Shown here: piece by piece, positions 1 to 11,330 of the stretch
Numbering within the stretch: position 1 is the stretch's first letter
Layout of the letters: each line of letters starts with the position of its first letter
From: Orychophragmus violaceus
Taxonomy: Eukaryota; Streptophyta; Magnoliopsida; Brassicales; Brassicaceae
Assembly: GCA_030180135.1 (NCBI GenBank)
Contig: CM058231.1
Coordinates: 28,957,034-29,021,033 of the forward strand
Length of the DNA stretch: 64,000 nucleotides
Direction: 5' to 3'
Made by a program: the position numbers and the translations under genes
Notes under the pieces: model-generated
Database searches by the model: none
The model's input: only the letters and a program-made list of their open reading frames with translations
What the model was told of the DNA's origin: nothing

Positions 1-415
1 CGAGTCGACCGTATTCATTAATTCAGCCATTTGTGACATGTGTGTTGCTTCTTTTACGCGAGCCTCCAGCTTCAGGGTCTCAATTTCTTCCGGGAGCGCT
101 TCGTCCCACCACTTCTTAAAACCACATCCCTCCTGGGGGGCCCTACAAATACCAATGAAAAGATGTTTTATATATTTACTGGAGCAAATACAGTGTGGAC
201 GATGATGATTGGAAGCTTACATCCGAAATATCATATGGGCATGAGTAGAAGCGCCGTCCTCCATTATCCTTTGAGTTAGAGACCATTATGAACGGCGATG
301 ATCCGCAATGGCAAGTCTTAGGAATACCATATACCCGAGTGGTTTGCACAACTGTTCACGAGCCAGATGCAGTAGGACCCCATTTGTAGCATACTTTGTC
401 ATTCCATTGACTCAT
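1..415 (-). pseudogene. GRF-type zinc-finger gene remnant, 5' part
   Basis: Reading leftwards from an ATG at 413-415, exon 1 (221..415, 65 codons, phase 0) and exon 2 (1..132, running off the window) are joined across a GT-AG intron at 133..220. The product has the GRF zinc-finger layout: CHCG, then a GGRRFYSCPY block, then GCGFKKWWDEALPEE at the start of exon 2, followed by a charged, probably helical tail. GRF fingers bind single-stranded nucleic acid in characterised proteins. In plants such small GRF proteins are numerous and many sit near MULE or Ulp1-type transposons. An in-frame TGA at 356-358 (codon 20) interrupts exon 1. The copy is therefore probably dead, unless translation starts downstream, where I see no in-frame ATG before the finger. 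The splice phase is consistent, so the gene model is well supported; function is unknown. Confidence 0.6.
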
Positions 416-878
416 TGTTGCCGAACAGACACAACCGGTTAAGTTGGAGTATTGAACGATGAAAGAAAAAGTGAGCGAGAGATGCTTTACTGATGTGTGA
501 ATGAGCAGAAGAGTTATATAAGACAGTATGATTGTGGATAGGTTAATATGATGGTCTAAAGTATGTGGATAGATGAATGTCGAGGACCGAGTAAAAAAGG
601 GAAATATTGATATGTCGTGTATTTGTGGAATTTGACCATTTTGAAGGCTACTAGTAGGACATATATATTTAGTTACATGCTATAATTTATAGCAGAGAGT
701 CTATATTATGTCTATTAGAAAACTGTCAGATATAATTGTTGAATACCTCAGGTGGCAAAATAATGTTTGACTCAATTTCATTATCCACCCTCTCCAGCTG
801 CGTTGGAAGGCCATGTGCCTAGTTTATTACTGAAAGACAAATTGGACGAGTAAATAAAAAAAATACAAAGTAGACGAA
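416..878. other. Intergenic, no feature seen
   Basis: This is 463 bases of moderately AT-rich DNA between the GRF remnant and the F-box-like pseudogene. No convincing coding exon, repeat or RNA gene was seen. It would hold the promoter of the plus-strand pseudogene, but no clear TATA element stands out. Confidence 0.5.
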
Positions 879-1505
879 ATGTGGCTACCAAGTCCAATCC
901 TCTCCAAAATTGCTGGCCGACTTGCAGAAAACGGCGTAGATGCGTGTGTTAACTTACTTAAGGCCGGGTGGGAAGGTGCTAATGCGGTTTGTTCACCTGA
1001 GGTCTATTCCTGGGTCCGATTGGATAGGCGGCATGACTTTACTTTGTTTCCTGACCAAGAATACTCATGGTATTACAAATTCTACAGAAAGTGCGTACAA
1101 CACATAAACCCATATGCCATGTACACAAACAGCCTTCGCATTGCATTCAATGGGGGAGAACTCGAACAAGAAATCTCTATATTGCGCAAGGTGAGAGGCG
1201 TGTATCCACATGCCGAGCTCATGTATATAATTCTACACTGGTGCGCCGAAAGAGAATGCAACGACGAGTGTAAGTTATTCCGGTCACAGCGATAGTATGA
1301 TGAGGCAATGGCCATCGGGGAAATGTTACAATACCATGTTTTGGGGGTTAGGCCAAAATTGGTGGATAGTTGGCGTGATTCTTGGAGCTGCAACGATTTG
1401 GGTGATTGTTGGTGGGTGCACACTATGTTGGGTGAAGATAGTGGTGAAACGTGTGATGGATGTTACTTCTATTTCCTATCCATAAAAATTCGCAAAATGT
1501 CTTAG
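879..1505 (+). pseudogene. F-box/Sel1-like protein (At2g35280-type) with one stop codon
   Basis: From the ATG at 879 a single exon reads as a member of the crucifer F-box family typified by At2g35280. An F-box-like start (LPSPILSKIAGRLAENG) is followed by a region beginning INPYAMYTNSLRIAFNGGE and a Sel1-like stretch (ISILRKVRGVYPHAELMYI). The C-terminus carries a short cysteine motif (CDGCYFYF). One in-frame TAG at 1293-1295 interrupts it; the same frame then continues for 69 codons with family-like sequence to the TAG ending at 1505. Only one lesion is visible, so it is a young pseudogene or a truncated 138-residue protein. F-box proteins are substrate receptors of SCF ubiquitin ligases. 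Whether this divergent family binds SKP1 is not something the sequence shows. An intact relative lies at 52130..52807. Confidence 0.6.
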
Positions 1506-1987
1506 GCTATGGATCTAAAATCGTAACGTGCTATCCATGCGTTTATTTATTTTATCATTACTAACTGCCAATAGTAATTTCAAGTTTTGAAAAGTGTTCT
1601 ACTATCCAACGTACCCCGAACTTACAATATTAGGTCTACATTTTGGGTACAATTAAAACAAACGTTTTGAAACACACGAGCACGTGATATATGGATGTTG
1701 TGGGTATCCATACCATAGAAGGACACTACATGATGATTCCAAGACCAGGAAAATATAGTAAAAATGGACAAAAAGTTGTAGAAAAGATTGAATAAAACAC
1801 ATTTGCGTGGGTTGATGCTTAGCTGACATAAAAGTTCGCTATTCAATTATAAAAGTGGGTTTTCAACTGAGCAAACGTCCATACAGATGCACAAATGGAC
1901 ACGGAAATGACCCAGTAGAACTGCATCATGGTTAGCTTATCATGCTCATGCTTCCTGGTAGAAGGTACGTTATTATTTCTCGCGACC
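1506..1987. other. Intergenic, no feature seen
   Basis: This stretch of 482 bases separates the F-box-like pseudogene from the next GRF remnant. It is AT-rich with no supported exon, repeat unit or RNA gene. Short open frames here look like chance. Confidence 0.45.
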
Positions 1988-2337
1988 TCAACGGAGATTT
2001 CTTGCCATCTTGATAACTAGTTCGTCTCCTACTGAAGCAGACCACATTTCTAATACTTTTACGTCGTCTTGTATATTCTTGAGATCCTTGACTAGCTTAT
2101 CTACCTCTTTCATAATCGCGTCATCCACCCATTCGCGTAAGTGGCCTTCAGTCGGGTACTGGTTCCAGATAAGAAGACTCTCATAAACATTAACAATGTA
2201 AAAAGACAGTAATGAAAACGTAGGAATCACTATTTGAGGCTAACCCGGATAGCTTATGGGCATCTGAACCACCTACGGTGAAGGTTCAAACGAGTTGTAC
2301 CATATCCTATTTCAATGAGTTGGCCACACCAACACAT
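1988..2337 (-). pseudogene. Second GRF-type zinc-finger gene, probably broken
   Basis: Two minus-strand blocks match the GRF gene layout. The upstream block, from about 2337 down to 2257, reads MCWCGQLIEIGYG and then HRRWFRCP, i.e. the CxCG...RRWFRCP part of a GRF finger. The downstream block (about 2158 to 1988, 57 codons including a TGA) reads EGHLREWVDDAIMKEVDKL and then a charged helix ending at MARNLR. It aligns in layout with exon 2 of the GRF remnant at the window start. A TAA at 2254-2256 follows the finger in frame, and the best donor (GTTAGC) lies after it, so the join is not clean. Alternatives are an unusual upstream start or a diverged donor. It is independent of the copy at 1..415, because the sequences differ clearly. 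Confidence 0.5.
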
Positions 2338-2365
2338 GGTTGGTACAATGATGCATGTGGACCTA

Positions 2366-3389
2366 GCAGGTAATGTACGAGAATTCGGACATGTTGAGGT
2401 TGATGTGGAGCTCATGACTGTAAATATTTTTCAACCCGAGTGTGTAACCTGGTACTTATAAACCGTGAATGGTATAATAATATCGGGGTATGAGAGTAGG
2501 AATTTGATGGACAGGTTGTTTTGTGTCCATTATGTTTCTTCTTCAGATAACGTATCCATTATGTTTGAAATTGAAAAAATAGGAATCATATACAAATTTA
2601 TATATGTTACAGTAGTATTTACGTTTTTCAAAAAAAACAACTTAGCACGCCTTGACAAGATGGCATGGGTACACGTAAACGAGCTAGTGACAGCTTTTAA
2701 TGACCGATCACATCTTGTTTTCTTTTTAATTTTCCGTGAAATTATGTCACATCACAGTCTCAAAATAGGTAAAAATCATAGTCGGTAGGCTTTGACATCG
2801 AGATGTCTAAGAATAGTGAGACCCTTGTAGCCATAATGTTCATCAGAGAATGGATACCTATCGTGGGTACGCCTTTATTAATTTATGTACTATTTGATGT
2901 CAAAAATTATGTTGGAGGGTAATGTCGGACGATTTGTTTCGCATTTACAAAACGGATTCGATAGAAGATTCCACTGACAAGCTAGTTGCAATGCTAATAT
3001 ACTTTGTCGACGCCTCGATACGATTGATAATTGTGCGATTGGATAATTGACGAAGCAATGCATTTAATTATCCAAACAAACGCCGGACGAGTTATACAAT
3101 CCCGTTATACAATGCCGATAATGTTTTTAAAGGGCATACAAAAGCAAAAGGTCTTAGACATCGAAATGTGAAAAATAACTGCCATTCGAGTGAAATGCAG
3201 TTATAAACCAAAATAAGGTATCCACCGTAGCTAGCTTGGTAATCCTGATTTGCAAGTTGCACGGTTGTGTTTGGGGCCTTTGCATTTGGAAAATTTGTTG
3301 GGTACCGATCGAGGAGTCTTCTCCTTCTGCAATGGATATTAAAGAATATGTTAAATAGTGATACATATACTAAATAAATAAAAATTAAG
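2366..3389. other. Unassigned DNA between GRF remnant and MULE
   Basis: About 1 kb of AT-rich DNA. A plus-strand open frame of 107 codons (2465..2788) has no recognisable domain and low-complexity hydrophobic content. I do not call it a gene. The stretch from 3092 may include the degraded 3' end of the MULE, but no terminal inverted repeat was identified. Confidence 0.4.
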
Positions 3390-3443
3390 GTTTGGTTTTT
3401 TGCCTGAAATTCACCGATCGACGGATATCTCCCTTCCTTAGGT

Positions 3444-4160
3444 TTACCGATGGTCTGTAACATCTGGTGGATACAAGACACAGTTGCGAACATCATCTGG
3501 GATATCACAGTCTTCCGGATTCCCTCCCGGTCTGACCACGCCTTCGTAAGTTGCTCTCCACGTAGAAGTTTTGTAACTTGAGTCGCACAAACTGGCGTAG
3601 CTTAGATCAAGGCTGTCCACAGCTAGTAAAGCGTGTCCACATGGGATTTTCAGTATATCAAATAGCTTGCATGTGCATCTCTTGTCATCCAGGAGAACAT
3701 GGAATGATTCACCGCCAAATTGCCCAACTATCTCGAAATTCCAGCTTGCCACACTGGTTATCTTGCAGCCGTGAACTTCCTGCATATGCTTATCCATGAG
3801 CTTGTCAACCTCAATAGACACTTCAGCAATGTGCGCGGCTGCTTTGGCACGTCGAGCACTAAACCACCTGGTAAACATATAGCGTATACACTGGACAATT
3901 TTGACGATAGGTTGACTTCTGCCATCCAGTAACGCCTTATTCAGTGTCTCCGCAATATTTTTAGTCATAAGATTGTACCTCTCTCCTATGAAATATGCTC
4001 GTGTCCAGTGTCCTACACCAATATTATCGAGGTATTTAGCACATGCTAAGTTATTGTTACGGATCCGGTTGAATATTTCACGGTAACCCCCAATCATGTA
4101 AGCGGATCCCGCTGCTTTAACCATTTGGCCGAGTCCTGGCGATTTAAACCTTGCCTTCAC
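3444..4160 (-). pseudogene. MULE transposase C-terminal part with SWIM zinc finger
   Basis: A 238-codon open frame. Its first half (about residues 5-90) is the conserved segment after the catalytic core of MURA-type transposases, including the motif NIAETLNKAL near residue 70. Around residues 180-200 lies a SWIM finger, CTCKLFDILKIPCGHALLA (CxC...CxH). SWIM fingers bind DNA or protein and are typical of this family. The frame ends at a TAA at 3444. The family tail continues in another frame from there (GKPKEGRYPSIGEF), so a 1-base frameshift near 3443 has cut the protein. No catalytic Asp/Glu triad remains. Confidence 0.75.
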
Positions 4161-4196
4161 ATTTCTCTGGACCTGCTCAAGACATGCTCCATGGTG

Positions 4197-5918
4197 ACCT
4201 CGAGGGAAGATCCTACCGTAGTTTCCTATATTTGTTTCGAGTATCAGTGTTGCATGTGTGCCCTAACTCTGTCTTGCGTACTTGCCAATATCATGTGTCT
4301 TTCATCTCATGCACCATAACACGCCAGTTGCAAGTTTCATCTGGACACTGGATAACAATTTTATGTAGAGTTGACACATGTTTAACATAGTGAAACTTGG
4401 CCTTAATAGCATAGATTGCTAACTAGACGAGATAATTTTATTTGTTATGGAAAAGTTTTCCCTTGTATAGTTCACCACCCATTGATTCAAGATCTAAATC
4501 CGGGACAGGATCGCGTTGATACTCATACTCATCCACCATTGGCAGAATATCCATGGGCTCGTCGCCGAACGAGGAAGAGTCAGCACCTTTTTCAGAACCT
4601 TTCCATTTGTACACGTATTCGTGTTGTCCAGGACCGGGTCCACAAATCTTTCGTTTGGACTTATTCCCTAATCTAATACGGGGGGCTTTCTGTCATCACA
4701 TCTAGTGCATCTGAACCTCCATATTTGTCGTCAATAAGATTCAACCAGAAATCACGATCCACATTACCTACATCCACTGACACCTCATCTGACGTACCAT
4801 CCATCTCATCTTCTGGTGTGGATTTTTCCTCTTCCTCCATTCTATCTATATTGCATTATCATGTGGATCGGCTTGAGGTGTATGCCCACCCATGTCATCA
4901 TTTGCGGACGCATCCTCTTGACTATCGATATCTAGTAAACCGAAGCTAAATGGATCTCTGTTTCGGGGACCGTCATTTTCACTCATATCCACCAAAGCAT
5001 CTAGAGATGTATCGCTAGTGGTCGAATTCCTTGCTTTGTCATCATTGTTGATAAAACCGCTTTGGGCGATTTTATTTGGGGAATCGAAGCTGGATGGAAG
5101 CCTGTTTTCCACACTATCCTGAGTTCTAATCGGGAGGTCTTCGTCGGATGGATACTCCGAAATGGTTGGCGTTGCTGTAATTTCTTTAGCTGGTTTTTGG
5201 GGGCTATTACTATCCAGTAAATTGAAGCTGAAAGGCGACCTCCATGCCGTGTACGAGGAAGGCGGTGAGCGCTGCAAGGTAACACTATCCACACATTCTT
5301 ACTTGACGAATGGTGTGCTAAAGGATAATATCAAGCATGAATCAACTGACTTGACCGGTGGCAGGTGTGAACGTAGCATCGTCTCCAGCGTCTCAACAGT
5401 GTCACTATCAAGCATGACAGGAGATTCTCTACTCCCAGCAGAAGTTTTATCGCCAAAAAGCCTAACCAGCATTACGAAGCGTCCCTTGTGAGCTACCTTA
5501 CCGGAGTGTTTCTTGCCAGATTGGCCTTCCCTCGTAACGGTCTTCCCGAATGAAAGGAAGAGCGTCATTGACCGGTTTGTAGAGAACAATTTTAGGAAAC
5601 AAGTTAGGCCGAAATCAGTCGTCACCATAATCGGCGGTGGCAGCCGTCGCTGAAGGAAGATGAAGCAACAGGCGTGTAGCTGAAGCTAGGATTAGAAGTC
5701 ACTTCTTCACCAAACTCCGCCATTACGACCATAACAAGCTGCTGAAACTTCATTCCTCTTTGCATCGGGACAACCCGCGAGACCCTCTCTATGTCGACAA
5801 TAAACCGCCACCGTCCATCACCAGTCACCAACCACGAACCTGATACAACAATACAGTGCATTTTTATTAGACTGGAGCCGATGGTGTCCATGTGAAAGCT
5901 CACTGGTGGTTGAGCCAA
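4197..5918 (-). pseudogene. MULE transposase N-terminal part, frameshifted
   Basis: Pieces in at least three frames. From 5918: MAQPPVSFHMDTIG and about 90 codons. Then 5628 to 5299. Then 5292 to about 4846, a Ser/Asp/Pro-rich acidic linker. The clearest part lies between about 4650 and 4200: GKLFHNK and then the zinc-binding C-x4-C...H-x-C module (CPDETCNW ... YWQVRKTELGHTC) typical of the MuDR N-terminal domain of plant MULEs. A TGA at 4291-4293 interrupts that module. This domain normally recognises the terminal repeats. The linker and N-terminus are poorly conserved, so their exact joins are uncertain. Confidence 0.6.
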
Positions 5919-5930
5919 TTCATCTCTTTC

Positions 5931-6318
5931 TCCTAAAGTTGGGGTATTAAATTAGCACAAAAATAACTAAACACAGATACCAATAAACTAAACACTAACT
6001 AAACATCAACTAGGAAGTTAAATAATAAATCTAAAATCGAACAGGAAAACAAATGAGGTAACTAGTTGTTGTTTTTATTGGTTATTTGGTTAGGGGTTTT
6101 TTGGTCTTTTTAAGTGCCCAAAAGCAAAAAAAAAAGATACAAAAAAGAAGTAAACATACAAAGATACAACCTAGCTATTAGAAACTTAAAAAGATATAGT
6201 GGGTGCAATATTTCCATGTTTAATCGGGAAAATAAAATTATTCATAAACATAGAATTACTTCAGAAAATCATGAATAAAAGGTATCATGTATTAGATATT
6301 TGGTCATCAAATATAAAT
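5931..6318. other. AT-rich spacer
   Basis: About 390 bases, strongly AT-rich, with runs of A and T (for example around 6128-6136). It lies upstream of the MULE start and ends at the target-site duplication of the LINE. No gene or recognisable repeat was seen. Confidence 0.45.
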
Positions 6319-6331
6319 AATGATAAGTCAA
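6319..6331. repeat. Target-site duplication of LINE-1, left copy
   Basis: AATGATAAGTCAA, repeated exactly at 11799-11811 just after the A-rich tail. This 13-bp length is typical of L1-type insertion. Confidence 0.85.
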
Positions 6332-6406
6332 GAGTAAATAATGGTAACTTTCTCTCACCTCCTGTGAGGCGATTTTTAGGCAAAAAATTTCCCTCACCTA
6401 GCCGTC

Positions 6407-8018
6407 GTGATTTCTGTTCTGATGGTCACAAAGCTGGCTCCTCCGGGGCCTCCCCTGGCTCCTGATCCATCTCGATTACATGTTGTCATGGTCTCCCCTT
6501 CCGATTTTAACTCATCGCTTCTTGGCAAAGCTCCTTCCGCTCTGGAGCCTTCTTGTGCTCTGTCGTTCTTGTCTTCTCCCCTGACTCTTACGGGGCCTGC
6601 TACCATGGTTCCTAATGTGGCTCTCCCCGCTGCTCTGGGTATTGATACTCCTATGCCGGATTGTGAGAAAATTTCTTCAATCCCTCTTCCCGGTAAGGTT
6701 CCTGACTCTGGTGAGGATAGCTCAAATCAGGTACCTAACTCTTCAAAGGATTCGGCCAAGGATTCTTTCAATTGGGCTAAAAATCTCAACTCAGGTACTA
6801 ATTTCCCTCAATCCTGAGGGTCGGCCTCGCATCAAGGTGGGTAATGGGGTTTTTGGAAGAGGTACAAAGCTTCATAGTGATTACATAGTTGGCATATTCT
6901 ATGGTAAAGCTCAATCTTATGGCAAGATATGGGGGGTTCTCAACTATCTATGGGGAAGGGATAGAAAAGTAATAATTCGTCATCTATCTAGAAACGCTTT
7001 TCTGTTCCACATTCCATCTACGGCTCTTCTGTTCCACATTCCATCTACGGCTCTTCGTCGGCGTGTTCTGCAACATGAGTTGTGGAGAGTTGGTGACTCT
7101 CCGTTTTTTGTCGCTGAGTGGAGATCTGAGTTTAGTACAAACCCTCCTTCTTTGGACAGAACGACGGTTTGGGAAACAATACAAGGAATGCCTTTTGATC
7201 TAATTACGCCAGAGGGTTTAAGTTGCATTTGCCGTCCTCTTGGTCTACTTGTAGATGCTAAACCATTTACGAGTATCACTTCTTCTGAAGTTAAAGTTAT
7301 AGTGAATTTAACTAAGCCTCTTCCTGCAGATATTGAAGTTGAGTGTGATGATTGAAAGATCTTACTTCTTAGAGTCTTGTACCCCTGATTGCTGCCTCTT
7401 TGTTCTCATTGTAATGAGATTGGCCATAAGAGGCCCTTGTGTCCATCTGCTCCTCCAATGGAGAAAACGGCTCCACAAAGTAAGACTGACAAACCTATTC
7501 CAAAGGATCACAAAGGCAAAAACCCAGCAGAATCTTAATGGAGAGAGGTGCGAGGAGGTTTTATAGCAAAAAATCATGAGTCTCCTAGTTCATCGGGTAC
7601 CGCTATGGATGCTGACTCGGGTCGTACTCTCTCCCGGGCAGTGTCGCACGATTTTGAAAGTATTAAAGAACAGGCTAAACCTGGTTTTGTACTAAGCAAG
7701 AATGAGGTCTCCAATGCCACTAAGGCTGCGGGTTTATCAAAGGATAAAAAGCTTGCCCAGAAAGGCTTCAACAATTATCGGGCTCCCAGTGTTCAGAGTT
7801 CTGAAGTTCTAGCTCTTGTGCCAGTTATTCCAGCTCACAACTCCTTTGCTCTGCTACCTACGGATGATATGGTTTTAGATAAGCCTGAAGGAGGAGCATT
7901 GGCGGGTTTTAAACAAGGTCCTTCTCAGTCTTTGCTAGAGGATAAAGGTGGTCAGAAGAAACGTAAGATGCTTCCACAATCTTCTCCGTTGGAGGGTGTA
8001 TTGCTTCCCATTGAGTGA
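6407..8018 (+). pseudogene. LINE-1 ORF1 (gag-like, DUF4283 plus zinc knuckle)
   Basis: ORF1 is split over three frame segments. 6407..6817 encodes a Pro/Ser-rich N-terminus. A shift near 6800 leads into 6800..7355, which holds the plant LINE ORF1 domain (DUF4283-like; GKIWGVLNYLWGRDRKVIIR and later GMPFDLITPEGL). A further break leads to a CCHC knuckle at about 7395-7446 (CSHCNEIGHKRPLC). The frame then stays open to the TGA at 8018 (Ser/Lys-rich tail with GQKKRKM). ORF1 proteins bind the element RNA. A 27-bp exact tandem duplication at 7001..7054 adds a second LFHIPSTAL nonapeptide in frame. Confidence 0.75.
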
Positions 8019-8063
8019 AAGAGTGACACCTACCCCAAATAAGTTTTATGTCGGATACATTTT

Positions 8064-11000
8064 TTTTGGAACGTGCGAGGCTTAAACGATCACACTAAGC
8101 ACAGCCCACTCTCGACCTGGTTATATAGGAGACTAGTCACTTTTGGGGCGCTTTTAGAAACGCATGTGAGAGCAACTAGTAAGAAGCTTATTTTGTCAGC
8201 TATTGGTACAGATTGGAAACTTATTGGTAACTACAGTTTTTCGGATCTGAGGAAAATCTGGTTAATTTATAAAGCCCCTACAAAGGTTAAGGTTATTTTT
8301 CGGATCTTCAATCAATAACTTGCGAGGTCACTTTGGAGGATGGTACCATCTTTTTATATACAGCCGTTTATGCTTCGAATGAAGAGGTTGCTAGAACGGA
8401 TTTATGGATCTCTCTTCGCGATACAGAAGGTGATTTTGGGTTATCTTCTAAGCCTTGGATGGTAAATGGAGATTTCAACGAGATTATTCATCCGGAAGAA
8501 ACATCAAACCCAAACATCAACAGGACAACGAGAGGTATATGTCTGTTTGGAGATTGTCTGAATGATCTTAGTCTTTTTGATTTGGCGTTCAATGGTCCCA
8601 AATATACTTGGACAAATAGTCGGCCCTCGGATCCTCTGGGTAAGAAAATTGATCGTTTTTTGGTAAATGGGAGTTGGCTGCTTCAGTTTCCTACTAGTTA
8701 TTGTATGTTCAGGCCCCGGAATTCTCAGATCACATGCCGTGTCATATAAAACTCTTATCTGAAGGTCCTAAGTTCGGGACGAAGCCGTTTAAGTTCTACA
8801 ATCTGTTAACTAAGCATGTGTCCTTCATTGACAAGGTTAAAATGGGTTGGTCTGAATCTGAAACGATGGCGTCAAGCTTAAAGAAGTTTTGTTTCAAACT
8901 GAAAAATCTGAAAAGGCACATGAAGACTCTTTACAAGGAGAATTTCAGTCAAATAGAGAAGCGGGTTCTTGTGGCTTATGAAAAGCTTAATTCTGCTCAA
9001 ATGGATGTGTTCAACGTTCCTTCTCCCGAAAATATCTAGGAAGAGGTTTTATCTCAGAACCATTGGGCGTTTCTTCGTCTAGCTGAGGAAAACTTCTTCA
9101 ATCAGCGTTCAGGAATTAAGTGGGCAGCAGAGGGTGACTTAAATACACCTTATTACCACAGGGTACTACCTGCCGGAATTCTGGAAATTCGTTAAAGCAT
9201 TTGATCAAGACTGATGGATCGAAAACTTCCTCCTTGGAAGAAGTTCATGAAGTCGCGGTTAGCCATTTTGAAGGTATCTTATGCACAATAAAAGGCTCCG
9301 TCTGCCCTCAGTTGCCTGAATTTCTGGAATCAATCATCTGTAAAAAGGCTTCAGTTTCTCACCAGGTTTTGTTATTGGCTCCTTTCACGTCTGAATCCAT
9401 TCAGAGATGTATGTTCAAGATGTCTGCTAACCTCACTCCAGGACCCGACGGATTTCTAGCTGATTTCTTTAAGGCTGCATGAACGGTGTTGGGGGTTGAG
9501 TTTATCAATTCGGTCAAAATAAAATTTTGAAGTCAGTTTCATCCCCACTTATCTCAATTCTACATCTCTGGTGCTTCTTCTCAAGCGCCCTGGAGCTGAT
9601 ACAATTCGTGAATTCAGACTATCGCTTGTCTTAATACTCAGTATAAGTTGATTACCAGATTGCTCACCAACATGCTTAAGATTTTGCTTACGGATCTGAT
9701 CTTGCCTAACCAAACCGCTTTTGTCAAGGATAGGCTCCTATTGGAGAATGTTATGCTCACGTCCGAAGTTTTGCTTGGCTACCATCTTGAACCGGCTGTT
9801 GCAAAAATCACCCTGAAAGTGGATGTCGCAAAGGCGTTTGATTCGGTGCGTTGGGATTTTGTCCTTTGTTGTTTACAAGCTTACCACATCCCGCATAGTT
9901 TCATCGGTTACATCAAAGCTTGTATGTGTTCTCCTTCGTTCTCTTTTAGCATTAACAGGGTTACCTCCGAATATTTCAAAGGAAGAACCGGTCTACACCA
10001 GGGTGACCCGATGTCGCCTATTTTATTCGTCATGATGATGAATTTTTTATCACTGATGCTGAATAGAGCCGCTGAACAGGGTCAATTTGGCTACCATCCA
10101 TGTTGTGAGGATATGGGGCTTACGCACCTTTGCCAACGATCTATTGATTTTTCTTAAGGGTGATGAAGCCTCTCTCATTTGGGTGCTGCGTGTTCTTTCA
10201 GACTTTGAAAACATGTCGGGGCTTGCTGTAAACCTTGAGAAGACTTCCATGTTTTGCGCATGGGTCGATGATGTTAGCTTGCAATGGTTTTTATCGGGCT
10301 ACAATCTTAGAAAAGCAAGTCTTCCTATTCGCTACCTTGGGCTTCCCCTTCCCTCAAAGAAGCTTTCCATTAGTGACTATGATCCTTTGATTCTCCAAGT
10401 TAAAAAAGAAACTTGGCTCATGGACGAACATAGCTCTATCTATGGCAGGCCGTCTAACTCTCTTATCCTCCGTTATCTCCGGTATCATTGGTTTTTGGTC
10501 TAGTGCATTTTCATCCCGAAGCAGGTTATGAAAAAGATCAACGGTCTTTGTAGCTCTTTCTTTTGGCATGGTACGATTGGAATATCTACGGGAGCTGGAG
10601 TTTCTTGGATGAATATTTCTTTTCCTAAGAAAGAAGGTGGTTTAGGTATAAGAAACTATGAGAGTTGGAATGAAAATTATGTTTTTAAGTTGATTTGGAT
10701 GTTGTTTTCAGAGCAGGTTCAATTTGGGTCGCTTGGATTCAAAGGAAGTACTTGTCCTCTCTTCCTTTATGGGCACTAAACGAGAAAACAATGCATTCTC
10801 TTGGGCTTTTAGGCGCATTTTAAAGCTTAGACTTAAAGCTCTTCAGTTCATTCATATCCATGTTGGCAATTGTGACTCCACCTTTTTCTGGTGGGACCCT
10901 TGGTCACCCTTCAGACTTCTGTACCATTTCCTTGACAATGCCAGTCCTTCGCATCTTGGTATCCCGCTCTATGCTACAATAGGCGAGTTAAGAAATGGGT

Positions 11001-11330
11001 CAGTTTGGGATTTGCCTCCGGCTAGAACAGAGAAACAAGTCCAGCTTCATGCCTATATTACTACTGTTCCTTGCTCCACGGCTTCAGATTGTGCTTTATG
11101 GTCTGTTAAGGGTGTAAGGCACGCGAAATTCATCTCTCGGGATGTCTAAAACGAGATTAGGACAAAGAAAGCTCCGGTTTTTTGGGCTCCTATAATTTGG
11201 CATAAGGCGATCACACCTCGCCATGCGACCACAACCTGGCTATTTGTCTTAAATCGTAATCCTACACTTGACAGGCTGGTTAATTGGGGAATTGATACTG
11301 AATCCATTGCCTTCTTTGTGGTTTAACTGA
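8064..11330 (+). pseudogene. LINE-1 ORF2 (endonuclease, reverse transcriptase), broken
   Basis: The APE-type endonuclease starts at the family signature WNVRGLN (about 8067). It is partly deleted before resuming at 8333 with VNGDFNE and ending at SDHM near 8730, across a frameshift near 8700. A linker follows to 9039. Reverse transcriptase blocks lie in 9201..9482 and 9648..10157 (NQTAFVKDRLLLENV; LKVDVAKAFDSVRWDF; GLHQGDPMSPILF). The catalytic box that should read FADD is FAND in a shifted frame near 10135, so a catalytic Asp is lost. Then come 10528..11149 and a trace of zf-RVT near 11170-11330. More than six frame breaks or stops are visible. Confidence 0.8.

Larger units (their letters stand above)
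3390..5930 (-). mobile_element. Mutator-like element (MULE), internally deleted
   Basis: Minus-strand coding debris in the order expected for a plant MULE transposase: an acidic N-terminal region (5918 to about 4700), the MuDR-type zinc-binding domain (about 4440 to 4200), then directly the region after the catalytic core and the SWIM finger (4160 to 3444). The DDE catalytic core that should lie between the last two blocks is absent. The deletion junction lies near 4160-4195. I could not find terminal inverted repeats or a 9-bp target duplication, so the ends given are those of the recognisable coding material only. Confidence 0.7.

Noticed and set aside
2465..2788. 107-codon open frame as a gene
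   Set aside because: No domain, no relation to neighbours, hydrophobic low-complexity composition; it is probably chance in AT-rich DNA.
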